64,000 nt of DNA from Vicinamibacterales bacterium (GTDB lineage Bacteria; Acidobacteriota; Vicinamibacteria; Vicinamibacterales; 2-12-FULL-66-21), in NCBI GenBank assembly GCA_035699745.1, contig DASSPH010000070.1:60938-124937 (forward strand), written 5' to 3'. Numbering within the stretch: position 1 is the stretch's first letter; each line of letters starts with the position of its first letter. The notes beneath the pieces were generated by a model. That model saw nothing but the letters and a program-made list of their open reading frames with translations, had not been told where the DNA came from and did no database searches. The position numbers were made by a program, and so were the translations under genes. Of the stretch, positions 26,338 through 36,964 are shown one piece after another.

Positions 26338-27381
26338 ATGTCTCACGCGAAACCAGCTTTACACAACGCCATGTGGCCTGGTCTGGTCGGCAAAGGGGGC
26401 CCCGACGCCGAGCCCACCATCGATCTCGACACCATGCTCGACATGACGGCGAAGGCCCGCGCCGGCGACACGAAGTTCGACGGCGTGGATCTCTTCCTGT
26501 TCGATCCGCACGTCAGCATCGACGCGTCCAACGACGACCTGCAGCGGCTCGCCGACAAGATCCGGGCGAAGAACCTGATGGTCGGATCGCTGGTCGCGCC
26601 GGTGTGGCCGCCGACCGGCGGCGGCTCGGCGATGGGCGGCGCCGCGGAACAGACGGCGTTCCTCACCCAGGTGCGCAAGGCGTGCACCATCGGACGGAAG
26701 CTGGAAGACTTCGGCGTGCGGCGCTACGGCGTCGTCCGCATCGACTCGGCCTGCAGCCCGGGTGATTGGGCCAAGGATCCGGCGGGCAACACCAGGAAGA
26801 TCGCCGACACGTTCCGCAAGGCCGCCGACATCGCCGAATCCATCGGCGAGAAGCTCGCCATCGAAGGAGAGATCTGCTGGGGCGGCATGCACAGCGTGCA
26901 GCGGACGCTCGACCTGCTCGAGGAAGTGAACCGGCCGCAGACCGTCGGCTTCCAGGCCGACATGGCGCACACGCTGCTCTTCACGCTCGGCTACAACGCG
27001 CCTGAGGATCGCATCCTGCCGGAGAACTTCGACTGGAAGGATCAGGCGACGCTCGACGACGCGTTGAAGACGATGACGCGCAAGCTGCGTCCGTGGCTCT
27101 TCGACTTCCACGTGGCGCAGAACGACGCGACCGTGAAGGGCTCCGGCTCGCACGACAAGACCGGACGGCACTGCCTGCCGTTCGATCCGAACGGCAAGCT
27201 GGACATCGTGAAGCATGCCGGCTACTGGCTCCGCGACGACAGCGGCAAGGTGGAAGCCCGGGTGCGCCACATCTGCTGGGACGGGTGCATGTTCCCCAAC
27301 GCGGTCATGACGCAGCAGAAGACGTGGGACGACGTGCTCGGCGTGATGAAGGCGGTGCGCGACGCGCACGGCTGGGACTAG
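26338..27381 (+). CDS. Xylose-isomerase-like TIM barrel protein, candidate L-rhamnose isomerase
   Basis: 347 residues with no signal peptide. Ligand candidates run in the superfamily order: Glu in AIEGEICWGG (about 180), Asp and His in GFQADMAHTL (D-x-x-H), His in FDFHVAQND, and Asp in ICWDGCMFPN near the C-terminus. The last ligand is Asp, as in xylose and Pseudomonas-type rhamnose isomerases, whereas epimerase-type members usually have Glu. A good GGGGAG ribosome site precedes ATG 26338. It lies in a cupin-isomerase-TonB receptor gene row beside a rhamnulokinase/aldolase pair that otherwise lacks an isomerase. The function is inferred; the generic annotation would be sugar phosphate isomerase/epimerase. 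Confidence 0.75.
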   Translation: MSHAKPALHNAMWPGLVGKGGPDAEPTIDLDTMLDMTAKARAGDTKFDGVDLFLFDPHVSIDASNDDLQRLADKIRAKNLMVGSLVAPVWPPTGGGSAMGGAAEQTAFLTQVRKACTIGRKLEDFGVRRYGVVRIDSACSPGDWAKDPAGNTRKIADTFRKAADIAESIGEKLAIEGEICWGGMHSVQRTLDLLEEVNRPQTVGFQADMAHTLLFTLGYNAPEDRILPENFDWKDQATLDDALKTMTRKLRPWLFDFHVAQNDATVKGSGSHDKTGRHCLPFDPNGKLDIVKHAGYWLRDDSGKVEARVRHICWDGCMFPNAVMTQQKTWDDVLGVMKAVRDAHGWD

Positions 27382-27407
27382 GCTGTTTCGCTCATGGAGG
27401 AGAGAAC

Positions 27408-30400
27408 ATGGGAGGAGCGATCGTCCGCGTCAGCACCCTGATGCTGTTGGTCATGTGCGCCGCCGTCCCGGCGGCGGCGCAGAGCGAGCTCGGCACGATT
27501 ACCGGCACGATCAAGGACGCGCAGGGAGCCGTGCTTCCCGGCGTGACGGTCACCGCACAGAACACCGCGACCAACGTCTCGACCACCGCGGTCAGCAACA
27601 GCGAAGGCGTGTACCTGGTGCCCTCGCTGATCAACGGCACCTACAAGGTCACCTTCATGCTGTCCGGCTTCGCGCCGAGCGCGCGGGAGATCCAGGTCCG
27701 GGCCGGCGATCGTCTGCGCGTCGACATGGCGCTCGACGTCGGCGCGATGACCGAAGAGGTGCGCGTGGTCGCCGAAACGCCTCTCCTCGAGACGACGACC
27801 GCGACGCGCAGCCAGGTGCTCGACCAGGCCAAGGTGGAAAGCCTGCCGCTCTCGGGACGCAACCCCTACGCGCTCGCCTACACCGTGACCGGCGTCACCA
27901 CCCAGGTGACGCGCGAGAGCATCAGCTTCCGGCCGTTCGACAACGGCGGCATGGACGGCATCTCGATCAATGGCGGCGTCGTCCGCTCGAACGAGTTCCT
28001 GCTCGACGGCGCGCCGAACGCGAGCCGCGAGGGGAACGCGCAGGGCAGCCTCGCGTTCGTCCCCTCGCCCGACGCGGTGCAGGAAGTGCGCGTCAGCACC
28101 AACACCTATGACGCCCAGTTCGGCCGCACCGGCGGCGGCGTGATCGCGGTCAGCATCCGCAGCGGCACGAACCGCCTGCGCGGCACCGCCTACTACAACC
28201 ACCGCGACGCGAGCCTGAACAGCAACCTGTTCGAGAACAAGGTGCGCGGCATCCCGAAGGAAGACCTCTTCCACTACAACCCGGGCTTCACCGTCGGCGG
28301 CCCGGTCAAGCTGCCGAAATACGACGGCACGAACAAGACGTTCTTCTTCTACTCCTTCGAGGGGCTGAAGTCCGGCATCCCGGTGTCGTCGGGCGAGCGT
28401 GCGCCGACCGATCTCGAGCGGGCCGGCGACTTCTCGCAGTCGGGCGCGATCATCTACGACCCGCTGAACACGGTGAGCGGCGTGCCGCAGCCGTTCCCCG
28501 GCAACGTGATCCCGAGCTCGCGGATCGATCCGGTGGCGCGGACGCTGATGAGCTACATGGTGCAGCCGAACACGACGCCGGATGCGTCGTCGAACAACTT
28601 CTTCGCGCGGGAGAACTCGCGGTTCGACACCTACACCTCCGGGATCATCCGCATCGACCACAACTTCAGCGCCCGGCACCGCCTGTTCGGCCGCTACGGC
28701 CACAACGGCCGCCGCGAGACACGCGCGAAGAGCGGACGCGCCGAAGAGGCGTTGACCGCCGGCTACCACCACCGCTGGAACAACGTGCTCAGCGTCGACC
28801 TGACGTCGACCCTGACGCCGACGCTGCTCTCGAGCGCGCGCGCCGGCTGGACGCGGCACCGCCGGCTCGACATCAGCGGCGCCGAAGACATGGGGGGATT
28901 CGATCCGGCGGCGCTCGGCTGGCCGTCGACGTATACGAGCGCGCTGCCGCGCCGCTTCCCGCCGATCCGCATCACCGACTACGGGGGCGCGTCGATCGGC
29001 CAGGGCGGCGGACAGGATGGCCCGAGCGACGACTTCTACGTGCTCGAGAGCCTCACCAAGGTGATGGGCAGGCACCAGCTGAAGTTCGGCGCCGAGTACC
29101 GCTACGGCATCAGCACGGTCGAGAATCCGCTCGGCGGCGTCAACCTGGGGAACCTGCAGTTCTCGCGCAACTTCACCTCGCTGCGGCCGAACATCGCCAA
29201 CCTGACGGCCGCCGATGGCGGCAATGCGTTCGCGTCGTTCCTCCTCGGCTACATGGCCTCGACCAGCGTGCAGCTCTCGCCGATCTTCGACTGGCGCAGC
29301 AGCTACACCGGGGTGTTCGTGCAGGAAGACTGGCGCCTGTCGAATCGGCTGACGCTGAACGCCGGCCTGCGGTGGGAGTACGAAGCGCCGGTGACGGAGA
29401 CGAAGAACCAGGTGAACGGCGGGTTCGATTTCGATGCCCTCGCCCTGAACTGCCCGCTCTGCCCGGCCTCCGGGCTGCCGGCGCAGTTGAAGGGAGGCCT
29501 CACGTTCGCCGACGGCGCGTTCTACACGAAGGACCTCAACAACTTCGGGCCGCGCTTCGGCTTCACCTACAACGCGACGCGCAAGGCGGTGGTGCGCGGC
29601 GGCTACGGCCTCACCTATCTCGATTCGTCGACCGACCGCGGCACGCAGACCGGCTTCACGCGCACGACGACCTACGTCGCGTCGCTCGATGCGGGGCGCA
29701 CGCCGGCGAACCGTCTCGCGAATCCGTTCCCGACCGGCGTCCTGCAGCCCGCCGGTCCGGCGCTCGGTCCGGCGACGGCGCTGGGCACCAACATCTCGTT
29801 CCACACCACCGGCCGCAAGATTCCCGAGTTCCATCAGTGGTCGATCGGGATGCAGCACGAGCTGCCGTGGCGCAGCGTGGTCGACGTCTCGTACATCGGC
29901 AGTGCGACGCGGAAGATCGGCGTGACGCAGCCGATCAACGATCTCAGCCGCGATCAGATCCTGCTCGGCGACGCCTTCCTGAATGCGCTGGTGCCGAACC
30001 CGTTCATCGGCCTGATGCCCGACGGCGGCGCGCTGAACACCGCGGCCACCATCCAGCGGCGCCAGCTGCTGCGGCCGTATCCGCAGTTCGGCACGATCAG
30101 CCAGAACCTCATTCCCATCGGCACGCGCGATTACCAGGCCCTGCAGATTTCCTGGGACAAGCGGCTGTCGCACGGGGTGCACCTCTCGACCGCCTATACC
30201 GGCTCGCGCAGCGTGCAGCGCACCTCCCCGTTGAACCAGGGGGAGCCGCTCTTCGAGGAGGTCACGGCGGATCACCGGCCGCACGTCCTCCGCCTCACCG
30301 GCGGCTGGCAGCTGCCGGCGTTCGACAAGCGCGGCGTGCTGCTCCGGCTGCTGGCCGGCGGATGGCAGGTCAACGCCAGCACCTTCTTCCGCTCCGGCAT

Positions 30401-30821
30401 CACCGTGGGGATGCCGGGGAACGTCGATCTCATCGGCGACCCGGTGCTGAAGAACCCGACCACCGCGCGCTGGTTCAACACCTGCACGCTGACGACCACC
30501 GGCGCGCGGCAGGGCTGCGCCAGCGACACCGAGCAGCCGGCGTTCCGCATCCGCGCCGAGAACGCGCTCGACACCACCGGCGATCGGCTCGAAGGGGTCT
30601 ACCGCAGCGAACCGTTCATCCTCGACATGTCGTTCTTCAAGACGATTCGCACCGGCGGACGGACCAGCTTCCAGATCCGCGTCGAGATGTTCAATGCGTT
30701 CGACAAGGTGATGTGGCCCAACCCGAACACGACGATCACCTCGCCGCAGTTCGGCATGGTGACCGAGACGCAGTCGAACGATCCGCGCTTCGTGCAGATC
30801 GCGTTCCGCTTCTCGTATTGA
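27408..30821 (+). CDS. TonB-dependent receptor, Oar-like, with carboxypeptidase-regulatory N-domain (second)
   Basis: 1137 residues from ATG 27408, which has GGAGGAGAG upstream; the frame is open further left but only as a shadow of the isomerase gene. A signal peptide ends near AAAQ (about residue 24). A CarboxypepD-reg-like domain follows ([20 protein letters not shown]), then a plug with [18 protein letters not shown] and [18 protein letters not shown], and the barrel ending QIAFRFSY with a C-terminal aromatic residue. It starts 26 bp after the isomerase-like gene ends, so uptake and metabolism of the same sugar are probably transcribed together. Confidence 0.92.
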   Translation: MGGAIVRVSTLMLLVMCAAVPAAAQSELGTITGTIKDAQGAVLPGVTVTAQNTATNVSTTAVSNSEGVYLVPSLINGTYKVTFMLSGFAPSAREIQVRAGDRLRVDMALDVGAMTEEVRVVAETPLLETTTATRSQVLDQAKVESLPLSGRNPYALAYTVTGVTTQVTRESISFRPFDNGGMDGISINGGVVRSNEFLLDGAPNASREGNAQGSLAFVPSPDAVQEVRVSTNTYDAQFGRTGGGVIAVSIRSGTNRLRGTAYYNHRDASLNSNLFENKVRGIPKEDLFHYNPGFTVGGPVKLPKYDGTNKTFFFYSFEGLKSGIPVSSGERAPTDLERAGDFSQSGAIIYDPLNTVSGVPQPFPGNVIPSSRIDPVARTLMSYMVQPNTTPDASSNNFFARENSRFDTYTSGIIRIDHNFSARHRLFGRYGHNGRRETRAKSGRAEEALTAGYHHRWNNVLSVDLTSTLTPTLLSSARAGWTRHRRLDISGAEDMGGFDPAALGWPSTYTSALPRRFPPIRITDYGGASIGQGGGQDGPSDDFYVLESLTKVMGRHQLKFGAEYRYGISTVENPLGGVNLGNLQFSRNFTSLRPNIANLTAADGGNAFASFLLGYMASTSVQLSPIFDWRSSYTGVFVQEDWRLSNRLTLNAGLRWEYEAPVTETKNQVNGGFDFDALALNCPLCPASGLPAQLKGGLTFADGAFYTKDLNNFGPRFGFTYNATRKAVVRGGYGLTYLDSSTDRGTQTGFTRTTTYVASLDAGRTPANRLANPFPTGVLQPAGPALGPATALGTNISFHTTGRKIPEFHQWSIGMQHELPWRSVVDVSYIGSATRKIGVTQPINDLSRDQILLGDAFLNALVPNPFIGLMPDGGALNTAATIQRRQLLRPYPQFGTISQNLIPIGTRDYQALQISWDKRLSHGVHLSTAYTGSRSVQRTSPLNQGEPLFEEVTADHRPHVLRLTGGWQLPAFDKRGVLLRLLAGGWQVNASTFFRSGITVGMPGNVDLIGDPVLKNPTTARWFNTCTLTTTGARQGCASDTEQPAFRIRAENALDTTGDRLEGVYRSEPFILDMSFFKTIRTGGRTSFQIRVEMFNAFDKVMWPNPNTTITSPQFGMVTETQSNDPRFVQIAFRFSY

Positions 30822-30906
30822 TCGCCGCGGCGATGGCGGCGGCGGAACTCCCCTGCACGCGGGGCATTTTGCGATAGTTTGTGTCAGCTCAAACACCGAG
30901 GCGTTG

Positions 30907-32037
30907 ATGAAGCAGTTGAACATCGGTCTGGTCGGATACGGGTTCATGGGACGAACCCACTCGAATGCATTTCTCCAGGCGCCGCGCTACTTCGAGCTGC
31001 CCTGCAAGCCGGTGCTCAAGGCGGTCGCGGCGCGCAACGAAGAGCGCGTCAAGACGTTCGCCGGGAACTGGGGCTACGAGTCGTACGTGACGGACTGGCG
31101 CGAGCTGGTGAACCGCAAGGACATCGATGTCATCGACATCGCCAGCCCCAACGACACGCATCACGAGATCGCCATCGCCGCGGCGAAGGCCGGCAAGATG
31201 GTGATGTGCGAGAAACCGCTCGGACGGAACGCCAAGGAATCCAGAGAGATGACGGAGGCGGTCGAGAAGGCCGGCGTCCCGAATACCGTCTGGTACAACT
31301 ACCGCCGCGTCCCCGCCGTCACGATGATCAAGCAGCTCATCGACGAGAAGAAGCTCGGGCGGATCTTCCACTACCGCGCCAAGTTCCTGCAGGACTGGAC
31401 CATCTCCAGGGACCTGCCGCAGGGCGGCGAAGGGCTGTGGCGGCTCGACGTCGCCGTCGCCGGCAGCGGCGTCACCGGCGATCTGCTCGCGCACAACATC
31501 GACACCGCGCTGTGGCTGAACGGGCCGATCGTCGAAGTCACCGCCATGACGGAGACGTTCGTCAAGGAGCGGAAACACAACCTCACCGGCAAGGTCGAGC
31601 CGGTCGGGATCGACGACGCCAGCCTCTTTCTGGCTCGCTTCGAGAACGGCTCGCTGGCCAGCTTCGAAGCCACCCGCTATGCCCGCGGACACAAGGCGCT
31701 CTACACACTGGAGATCAACGGCGAGCACGCCTCCGCCTTCTGGGATCTCCACGATCTGCACCGCGTCCAGTACTTCGATCACAAGGACGAGGGGCGGGTC
31801 CGCGGCTGGCGCAACGTTCACGTGACCGACGGCGATCAGCCCTACATGAAGCACTGGTGGGTGCCGGGACTGCAGATCGGCTACGAGCACACCTTCATCC
31901 ACCAGTTCGCCGACTTCGCCCAGGCGGCGGCCGGCGGAAAGGGGCTGCCGCCCACCTTCCGGGACGGCCTGGCCACGGATCTGGTGACGGATGCCGTGCT
32001 GAAATCCGCGAAAACCCGCCAGTGGGAGAAGGTTTGA
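30907..32037 (+). CDS. Gfo/Idh/MocA family oxidoreductase, cytosolic
   Basis: 376 residues from ATG 30907 (GAGG upstream; a TTG at 30904 is also in frame). The NAD-binding motif [16 protein letters not shown] is right at the N-terminus, and [14 protein letters not shown] carries the EKP motif. There is no signal peptide, in contrast to the Tat-exported relative at 2684-4177. Family members oxidise or reduce sugars or inositols at one ring carbon, often via a 3-keto intermediate. It follows the TonB receptor by 85 bp on the same strand. It may extend that operon or have its own promoter (AT-richer stretch near 30866-30890). Confidence 0.9.
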   Translation: MKQLNIGLVGYGFMGRTHSNAFLQAPRYFELPCKPVLKAVAARNEERVKTFAGNWGYESYVTDWRELVNRKDIDVIDIASPNDTHHEIAIAAAKAGKMVMCEKPLGRNAKESREMTEAVEKAGVPNTVWYNYRRVPAVTMIKQLIDEKKLGRIFHYRAKFLQDWTISRDLPQGGEGLWRLDVAVAGSGVTGDLLAHNIDTALWLNGPIVEVTAMTETFVKERKHNLTGKVEPVGIDDASLFLARFENGSLASFEATRYARGHKALYTLEINGEHASAFWDLHDLHRVQYFDHKDEGRVRGWRNVHVTDGDQPYMKHWWVPGLQIGYEHTFIHQFADFAQAAAGGKGLPPTFRDGLATDLVTDAVLKSAKTRQWEKV

Positions 32038-32051
32038 TCTAGCATCTCTCC

Positions 32052-33346
32052 ATGGCAGTTACCCCGGACGGCGGCGCCGTGCGCGAGGTCGTGGCGCACG
32101 CCGCCGCGCTCCGCGACCGTTCCGCGCGCCATCGCCGGACGTGGCGCGCCGCGCCCGTCGTCGCCGCGCTGCTGCTCGCCATTGCGGTCGGCGGACGGCT
32201 GTTCGGGTGGCCGGCGCTGGTCACGTTCGCCTGCGGCGCGGGGTTCGCCGCGGTCCTCGCCGCATACGCGCTGCTGCCCCGCCGCGGCGCGCACGTATCG
32301 GACCAGCAGGCCGCTGCCCTCGACGCCCGCGCCGCGCTTGGCGGCGAGCTGCGAAGCGCGCACTGGTTCGCCGGCCAGCCCGCGACCGACGCGTGGGTCA
32401 GCTATCACCTGTCCCGTGCCGCCGAGCGGATCGCCGCGACGCCGTGGCCGACGCTCTACGCGCTGCAGCGCATGCCGCGCCGCTACGGCGTGACCGCCGC
32501 ACTCGCGATCGCCGCCGCGATCGTGGCATTCATCGGTCCGAGCACCCCTGCGGCGGTCGCTCCCGGCATCCAGGTGAACGGTCCCGCCGGGCGCGGCCGG
32601 CCGCTGACCGCGGCTGAGATCGAACGTCAGCTCGCCGCGCTGCTGGCGACGCTCGAATTCGCCGACGCGTCGAACGCCCGGCCGGCGACCCCCGAAGAGA
32701 TCCGCAAGCTGCTCGACGCCGTCCGCGAGTCGCAGCGCCAGAACGCCGGCCGCGGCGCCGCCATCGACGAAGAACTCCGCAAGCGGCTCGAGCGCGCGGC
32801 GCAGAAGGACGCGCTCGATCCCGAGGTGCGCGAGGCGCTGCAGGACCTCGAGAAGGCGCTCGCCGCGTCGCGGGATCAGACCGCGAAGACCGAAAAGCCC
32901 GCCGGCCAGACGGCGGATCAAAGCGGCGCGCCGCAGGGGGACGCCGCAAAGGCGAACCAGACCGGCGGCCAGCAGGACGCCGCGGGACAGATACGTTCGG
33001 ACTCGCAGCCCGGCGCCGGCTTCGGCATCGTCGCCATGGCGAACGAGCCAGGCGGGCAGCCGCGCGACCCGGGACTCGGCCTCGGCGGCGGCGACGGCGG
33101 ATCGCCGAACTCGGGCGTGATGGCGGATCTGCGCGCTGCGCTCCGCCGCGAAACCGTGGAGTCGGGCGCCGGCGCGGCGGCCGGCGATCCCGTCACCGAC
33201 CTGCGGCACAAGACCGATCGCGGGACCGCCTCGGTGGGGTTCTCGGGCGGCGCCGCGGCGGCAACCGAGCGCGGACGCGCCAACGTCGTCCCCGTCATTC
33301 CCGAAGCGCGCCGGCCTGCTGCGCGTGCATACTTCCAGCGAAAACG

Positions 33347-33350
<4 letters not shown>
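32052..33350 (+). CDS. Membrane protein of a MoxR/VWA operon, unknown function
   Basis: 432 residues. Two closely spaced membrane helices lie at about 36-78 and one at about 142-165. A long hydrophilic part follows, with a charged helical region (about 190-285) and a Gly/Gln/Ala-rich tail ending in RRPAARAYFQRKR. I do not recognise a named domain. It overlaps the moxR start by 4 bp and opens a five-gene run (MoxR, DUF58, two VWA-type proteins), an arrangement known in several phyla where a membrane protein sits with a MoxR chaperone ATPase. A structural or scaffold role in that complex is inferred. Confidence 0.7.
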
Positions 33351-34335
<985 letters not shown>

Positions 34336-34336
<1 letters not shown>

Positions 34337-34388
34337 ATCACCCGATCACCCGATCACCCGATCACCCGATCACCCGATCTCCCGATCC
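34336..34388. repeat. Octamer tandem repeat filling the moxR-DUF58 gap
   Basis: Five copies of GATCACCC (34336-34375), then GATCTCCC and GATCC. The array runs from the last base of the moxR stop codon to the base before the DUF58 ATG. It contains seven GATC sites. No Shine-Dalgarno sequence is visible before the downstream gene. Confidence 0.95.
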
Positions 34389-35264
34389 ATGCCGCTCAGG
34401 TTTCAAGACGACTTCCTTCGGCGGCTCGGCTATCTCCGGGTCATCGCGACGCGCGACTTCGCCGGCCGCAATCGCGCCGACCGCCGGACGCGCCGGCGCG
34501 GACGGGGCATCGAGTTCGCGGACCATCGCCCGTACGTCCCGGGAGACGACGTGCGGCACATCGACTGGAAGGCGTACAACCGGCTGCGGCGGCTGCTGAT
34601 CCTCCTGTTCGAGGAGGAACGCGATCTTCCGATCTACCTCACGCTCGATCTCAGCGCCTCCATGGCCGAGCCGCGCAAGTTCGAGCTGGCGCGGCAGGTG
34701 GTGGCCGCGGTGTGCTACATCGGGCTGGCGCACCTGGATCGCGTGCGCGTGCTGGCATTCTCCGGCGGCAAGCTGGTGCAGGAGCTGGCGCCCGGACGCG
34801 GCAAGGGACGCATCTTCGGCGTCTTCCAGATGCTCGACGCCCTGCAGCCGGGCGGCCCCACGAATCTGCGGGACGCGTTCAAGACATTCGTCTCGCGCCC
34901 GCGGCCCGCGGGGCTGGTCGTGGTCGTCTCGGACTTTCTCGATCCTGCAGGATTCGAACAGGCGCTGAAGATCCTGCACACGCGGGGGCACGACGTCGCC
35001 GTCGTCCACATCGCGTCGGCGCTCGACCGCGATCCGTCGGCGTTCGGGGAAGTGCGCGTCGTCGACGCCGAGAGCGGCGAGTGGCGCGAGCTGGACGTGA
35101 CGCCGCGGCTCGCCGCGGCGCACGCCAGGGCCTGGGACGAGCATGCCGAGCACCTCGCCCGCTTCTGCGCCCGCTACGGCCTCAAGTACATCCGCGCTGA
35201 CGTGGGGCGGCCGATCGAGGATCTGATGCTCAAGGGCTTCCGCCAGGGGCGCGTCGTCGAATGA
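34389..35264 (+). CDS. DUF58 domain protein (VWA-like)
   Basis: 291 residues starting at ATG 34389; an open frame to the left is shadow. It has the DUF58 core motif GIEFADHRPYVPGDDVRHID followed by WKAYNRLRRLLILLFEEE. A VWA-like fold with a metal-site motif follows (LTLDLSASMAEP; the DxSxS element). DUF58 proteins are partners of MoxR ATPases and are thought to bind metals and client proteins at the membrane. It overlaps the next gene by 4 bp. Confidence 0.93.
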   Translation: MPLRFQDDFLRRLGYLRVIATRDFAGRNRADRRTRRRGRGIEFADHRPYVPGDDVRHIDWKAYNRLRRLLILLFEEERDLPIYLTLDLSASMAEPRKFELARQVVAAVCYIGLAHLDRVRVLAFSGGKLVQELAPGRGKGRIFGVFQMLDALQPGGPTNLRDAFKTFVSRPRPAGLVVVVSDFLDPAGFEQALKILHTRGHDVAVVHIASALDRDPSAFGEVRVVDAESGEWRELDVTPRLAAAHARAWDEHAEHLARFCARYGLKYIRADVGRPIEDLMLKGFRQGRVVE

Positions 35265-36964
35265 CGATCGCGTTTGCCGCGGCGGCGGTCGCGCTCGCCG
35301 CGTATCTGTTCTTCCGCAAGCTGCGGCCGGCGCGTGTCGCGGTGCCCTCGCTGCTCCTCTGGTCGCGCGTGCTCGCCGACCCGCGGCAGGTCACGTTGTG
35401 GGACCGGATCCGGCGGGCGGTGTCGCTGATCGTGACCTGCGCCATTGCCGCCGCGCTCGCATTCGCGATCGGCGATCCGCGCCGCACCGGCTCGCCGAGC
35501 GAGGGGGACGGCACGCGGACGCTCGTCGTGCTCGACGCATCGCTGTCGATGCTCGCCCGGACGACAGGCGGCACGCGATGGGAGCGTGCGCTCGGCGAAG
35601 CCAGACGAATCGCCGCCGCGGCGGGCGGCGAGGTGGCGGTGGCGACGACGAGCGACGGGATCATCGAAGGGCCGACGGCCGACCGTGCGCTGATCGATGC
35701 CGCGCTCGACCGCCTGGCGCCCGGCGGCGCTGCGGGTGCGTGGCCGGAGCTCGAGGATGCCCATGCGGTGCACTTCATCACCGACGGGACGGCGGCCCCT
35801 CCGGCGGATCAAACCGTCACCGTTCATTCGGTGTATCAGGCCGCGTCGAACGTGGCGATCACCGCGTTCGACGTGCGCCAGGGGGACGCGGGGCAGACCG
35901 AGATCTATCTCGAGGCGACGAACTTCGGGCCGCGCACCGACGCGCGCATCTCGGTTCGGCGCGGAGAGGCCACCATCCTGCAGCGAAGCGTCGCCATCGA
36001 GGACGGCCAGTCCGTCAGACACCTCATTCCGATCGCCACTGCCGGCGCGCCGCGGCTGACCGCGCGGGTGGACGCCGGTGACGACGCGCTGCCGATAGAC
36101 GACGAGGCCTCCGCATGGATCGCGGCAGCCGATCCGATCGCGGTCACGGTCGTCGGTGCGCAGACCACGTGGCTGGCGAAGCTGTTGACGCAGAGCCCGA
36201 ACGTGAAGCCGGCGTTCGTCTCCCCCGCCGACTACAAACCTTCCGGCGAGAACGTCGTCATTTTCGACGAGTGGGCGCCGCCGGCGCTGCCTCCCGTGCC
36301 GGCACTGTTGTTCCATCCGCCGGCAACGGACGCCGAGGATCCGCAGTGGATTGCCGTGGGGACGCATCCGGTGCTGCGCGGGGTCGATCCGCTGACGTTG
36401 TCGATCGCGCGCGCGGCGCAGTACGGCGCGGACGGCCTGACGCCGATCGCCGCGTCGACGCGCGAGCTGCCGTTGATATCGGTCCGCGATCGGATCGATG
36501 CGTCGAGGATGGTCGTCGTCGCCTTCGGCGCCCGCGGATCCAACCTCGCCGATGCGCCCGCGTTCCCGGTGTTGATCGGCAACGCGCTGGACTGGCTGTC
36601 GGCGCACGACGACGCGGCGGCGCGGCGTCCCGGGCTGGCGCTGTTCGATCCATCCGTGGAGCGGGTGACCGACCCGAACGGGACCCCGCTGCCGCTCGTC
36701 CGCTTTCCCGCTGAAACGGTGGCGACGCTCCGGACGCCGGGGTTCTACAGCGTCGAACGGCGCGGGTCGCGATCCACCTTCGCGGTCAACGCGGGCGATC
36801 CGCGGCTCTCCAACCTGCGGCAGGCGCCGGCGGGTCAGGCGGCTCAGGCCTCGCTCGCGGCGGCCGCGCTGCGCAGCCGTCCGTGGTGGATCTATCTCGC
36901 GGGATTGGCGTTCGCGGCCGCGCTCGTCGAGTGGTGGACCTGGCTGCGGCGGATTACGGTGTGA
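35261..36964 (+). CDS. BatA-type membrane protein with VWA-like domain
   Basis: 567 residues. The N-terminus has two membrane helices (about 1-17 and 52-68) separated by the BatA-type loop RVAVPSLLLWSRVLADPR. A VWA-like domain begins at TLVVLDASLSMLART (about 87-101, DxSxS). Later regions look like beta-sandwich and a domain holding NVVIFDEWAPPALP. A third helix lies near the C-terminus (WWIYLAGLAFAAALVEWW). It is coupled by short overlaps to the DUF58 gene before and the large VWA gene after. It probably forms part of a MoxR-serviced envelope complex. Confidence 0.85.
   Translation: MTIAFAAAAVALAAYLFFRKLRPARVAVPSLLLWSRVLADPRQVTLWDRIRRAVSLIVTCAIAAALAFAIGDPRRTGSPSEGDGTRTLVVLDASLSMLARTTGGTRWERALGEARRIAAAAGGEVAVATTSDGIIEGPTADRALIDAALDRLAPGGAAGAWPELEDAHAVHFITDGTAAPPADQTVTVHSVYQAASNVAITAFDVRQGDAGQTEIYLEATNFGPRTDARISVRRGEATILQRSVAIEDGQSVRHLIPIATAGAPRLTARVDAGDDALPIDDEASAWIAAADPIAVTVVGAQTTWLAKLLTQSPNVKPAFVSPADYKPSGENVVIFDEWAPPALPPVPALLFHPPATDAEDPQWIAVGTHPVLRGVDPLTLSIARAAQYGADGLTPIAASTRELPLISVRDRIDASRMVVVAFGARGSNLADAPAFPVLIGNALDWLSAHDDAAARRPGLALFDPSVERVTDPNGTPLPLVRFPAETVATLRTPGFYSVERRGSRSTFAVNAGDPRLSNLRQAPAGQAAQASLAAAALRSRPWWIYLAGLAFAAALVEWWTWLRRITV

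Noticed and set aside
27378..30947. A 1189-codon minus-strand frame
   Set aside because: Shadow of the second TonB receptor, with composition typical of a reversed GC-rich gene.
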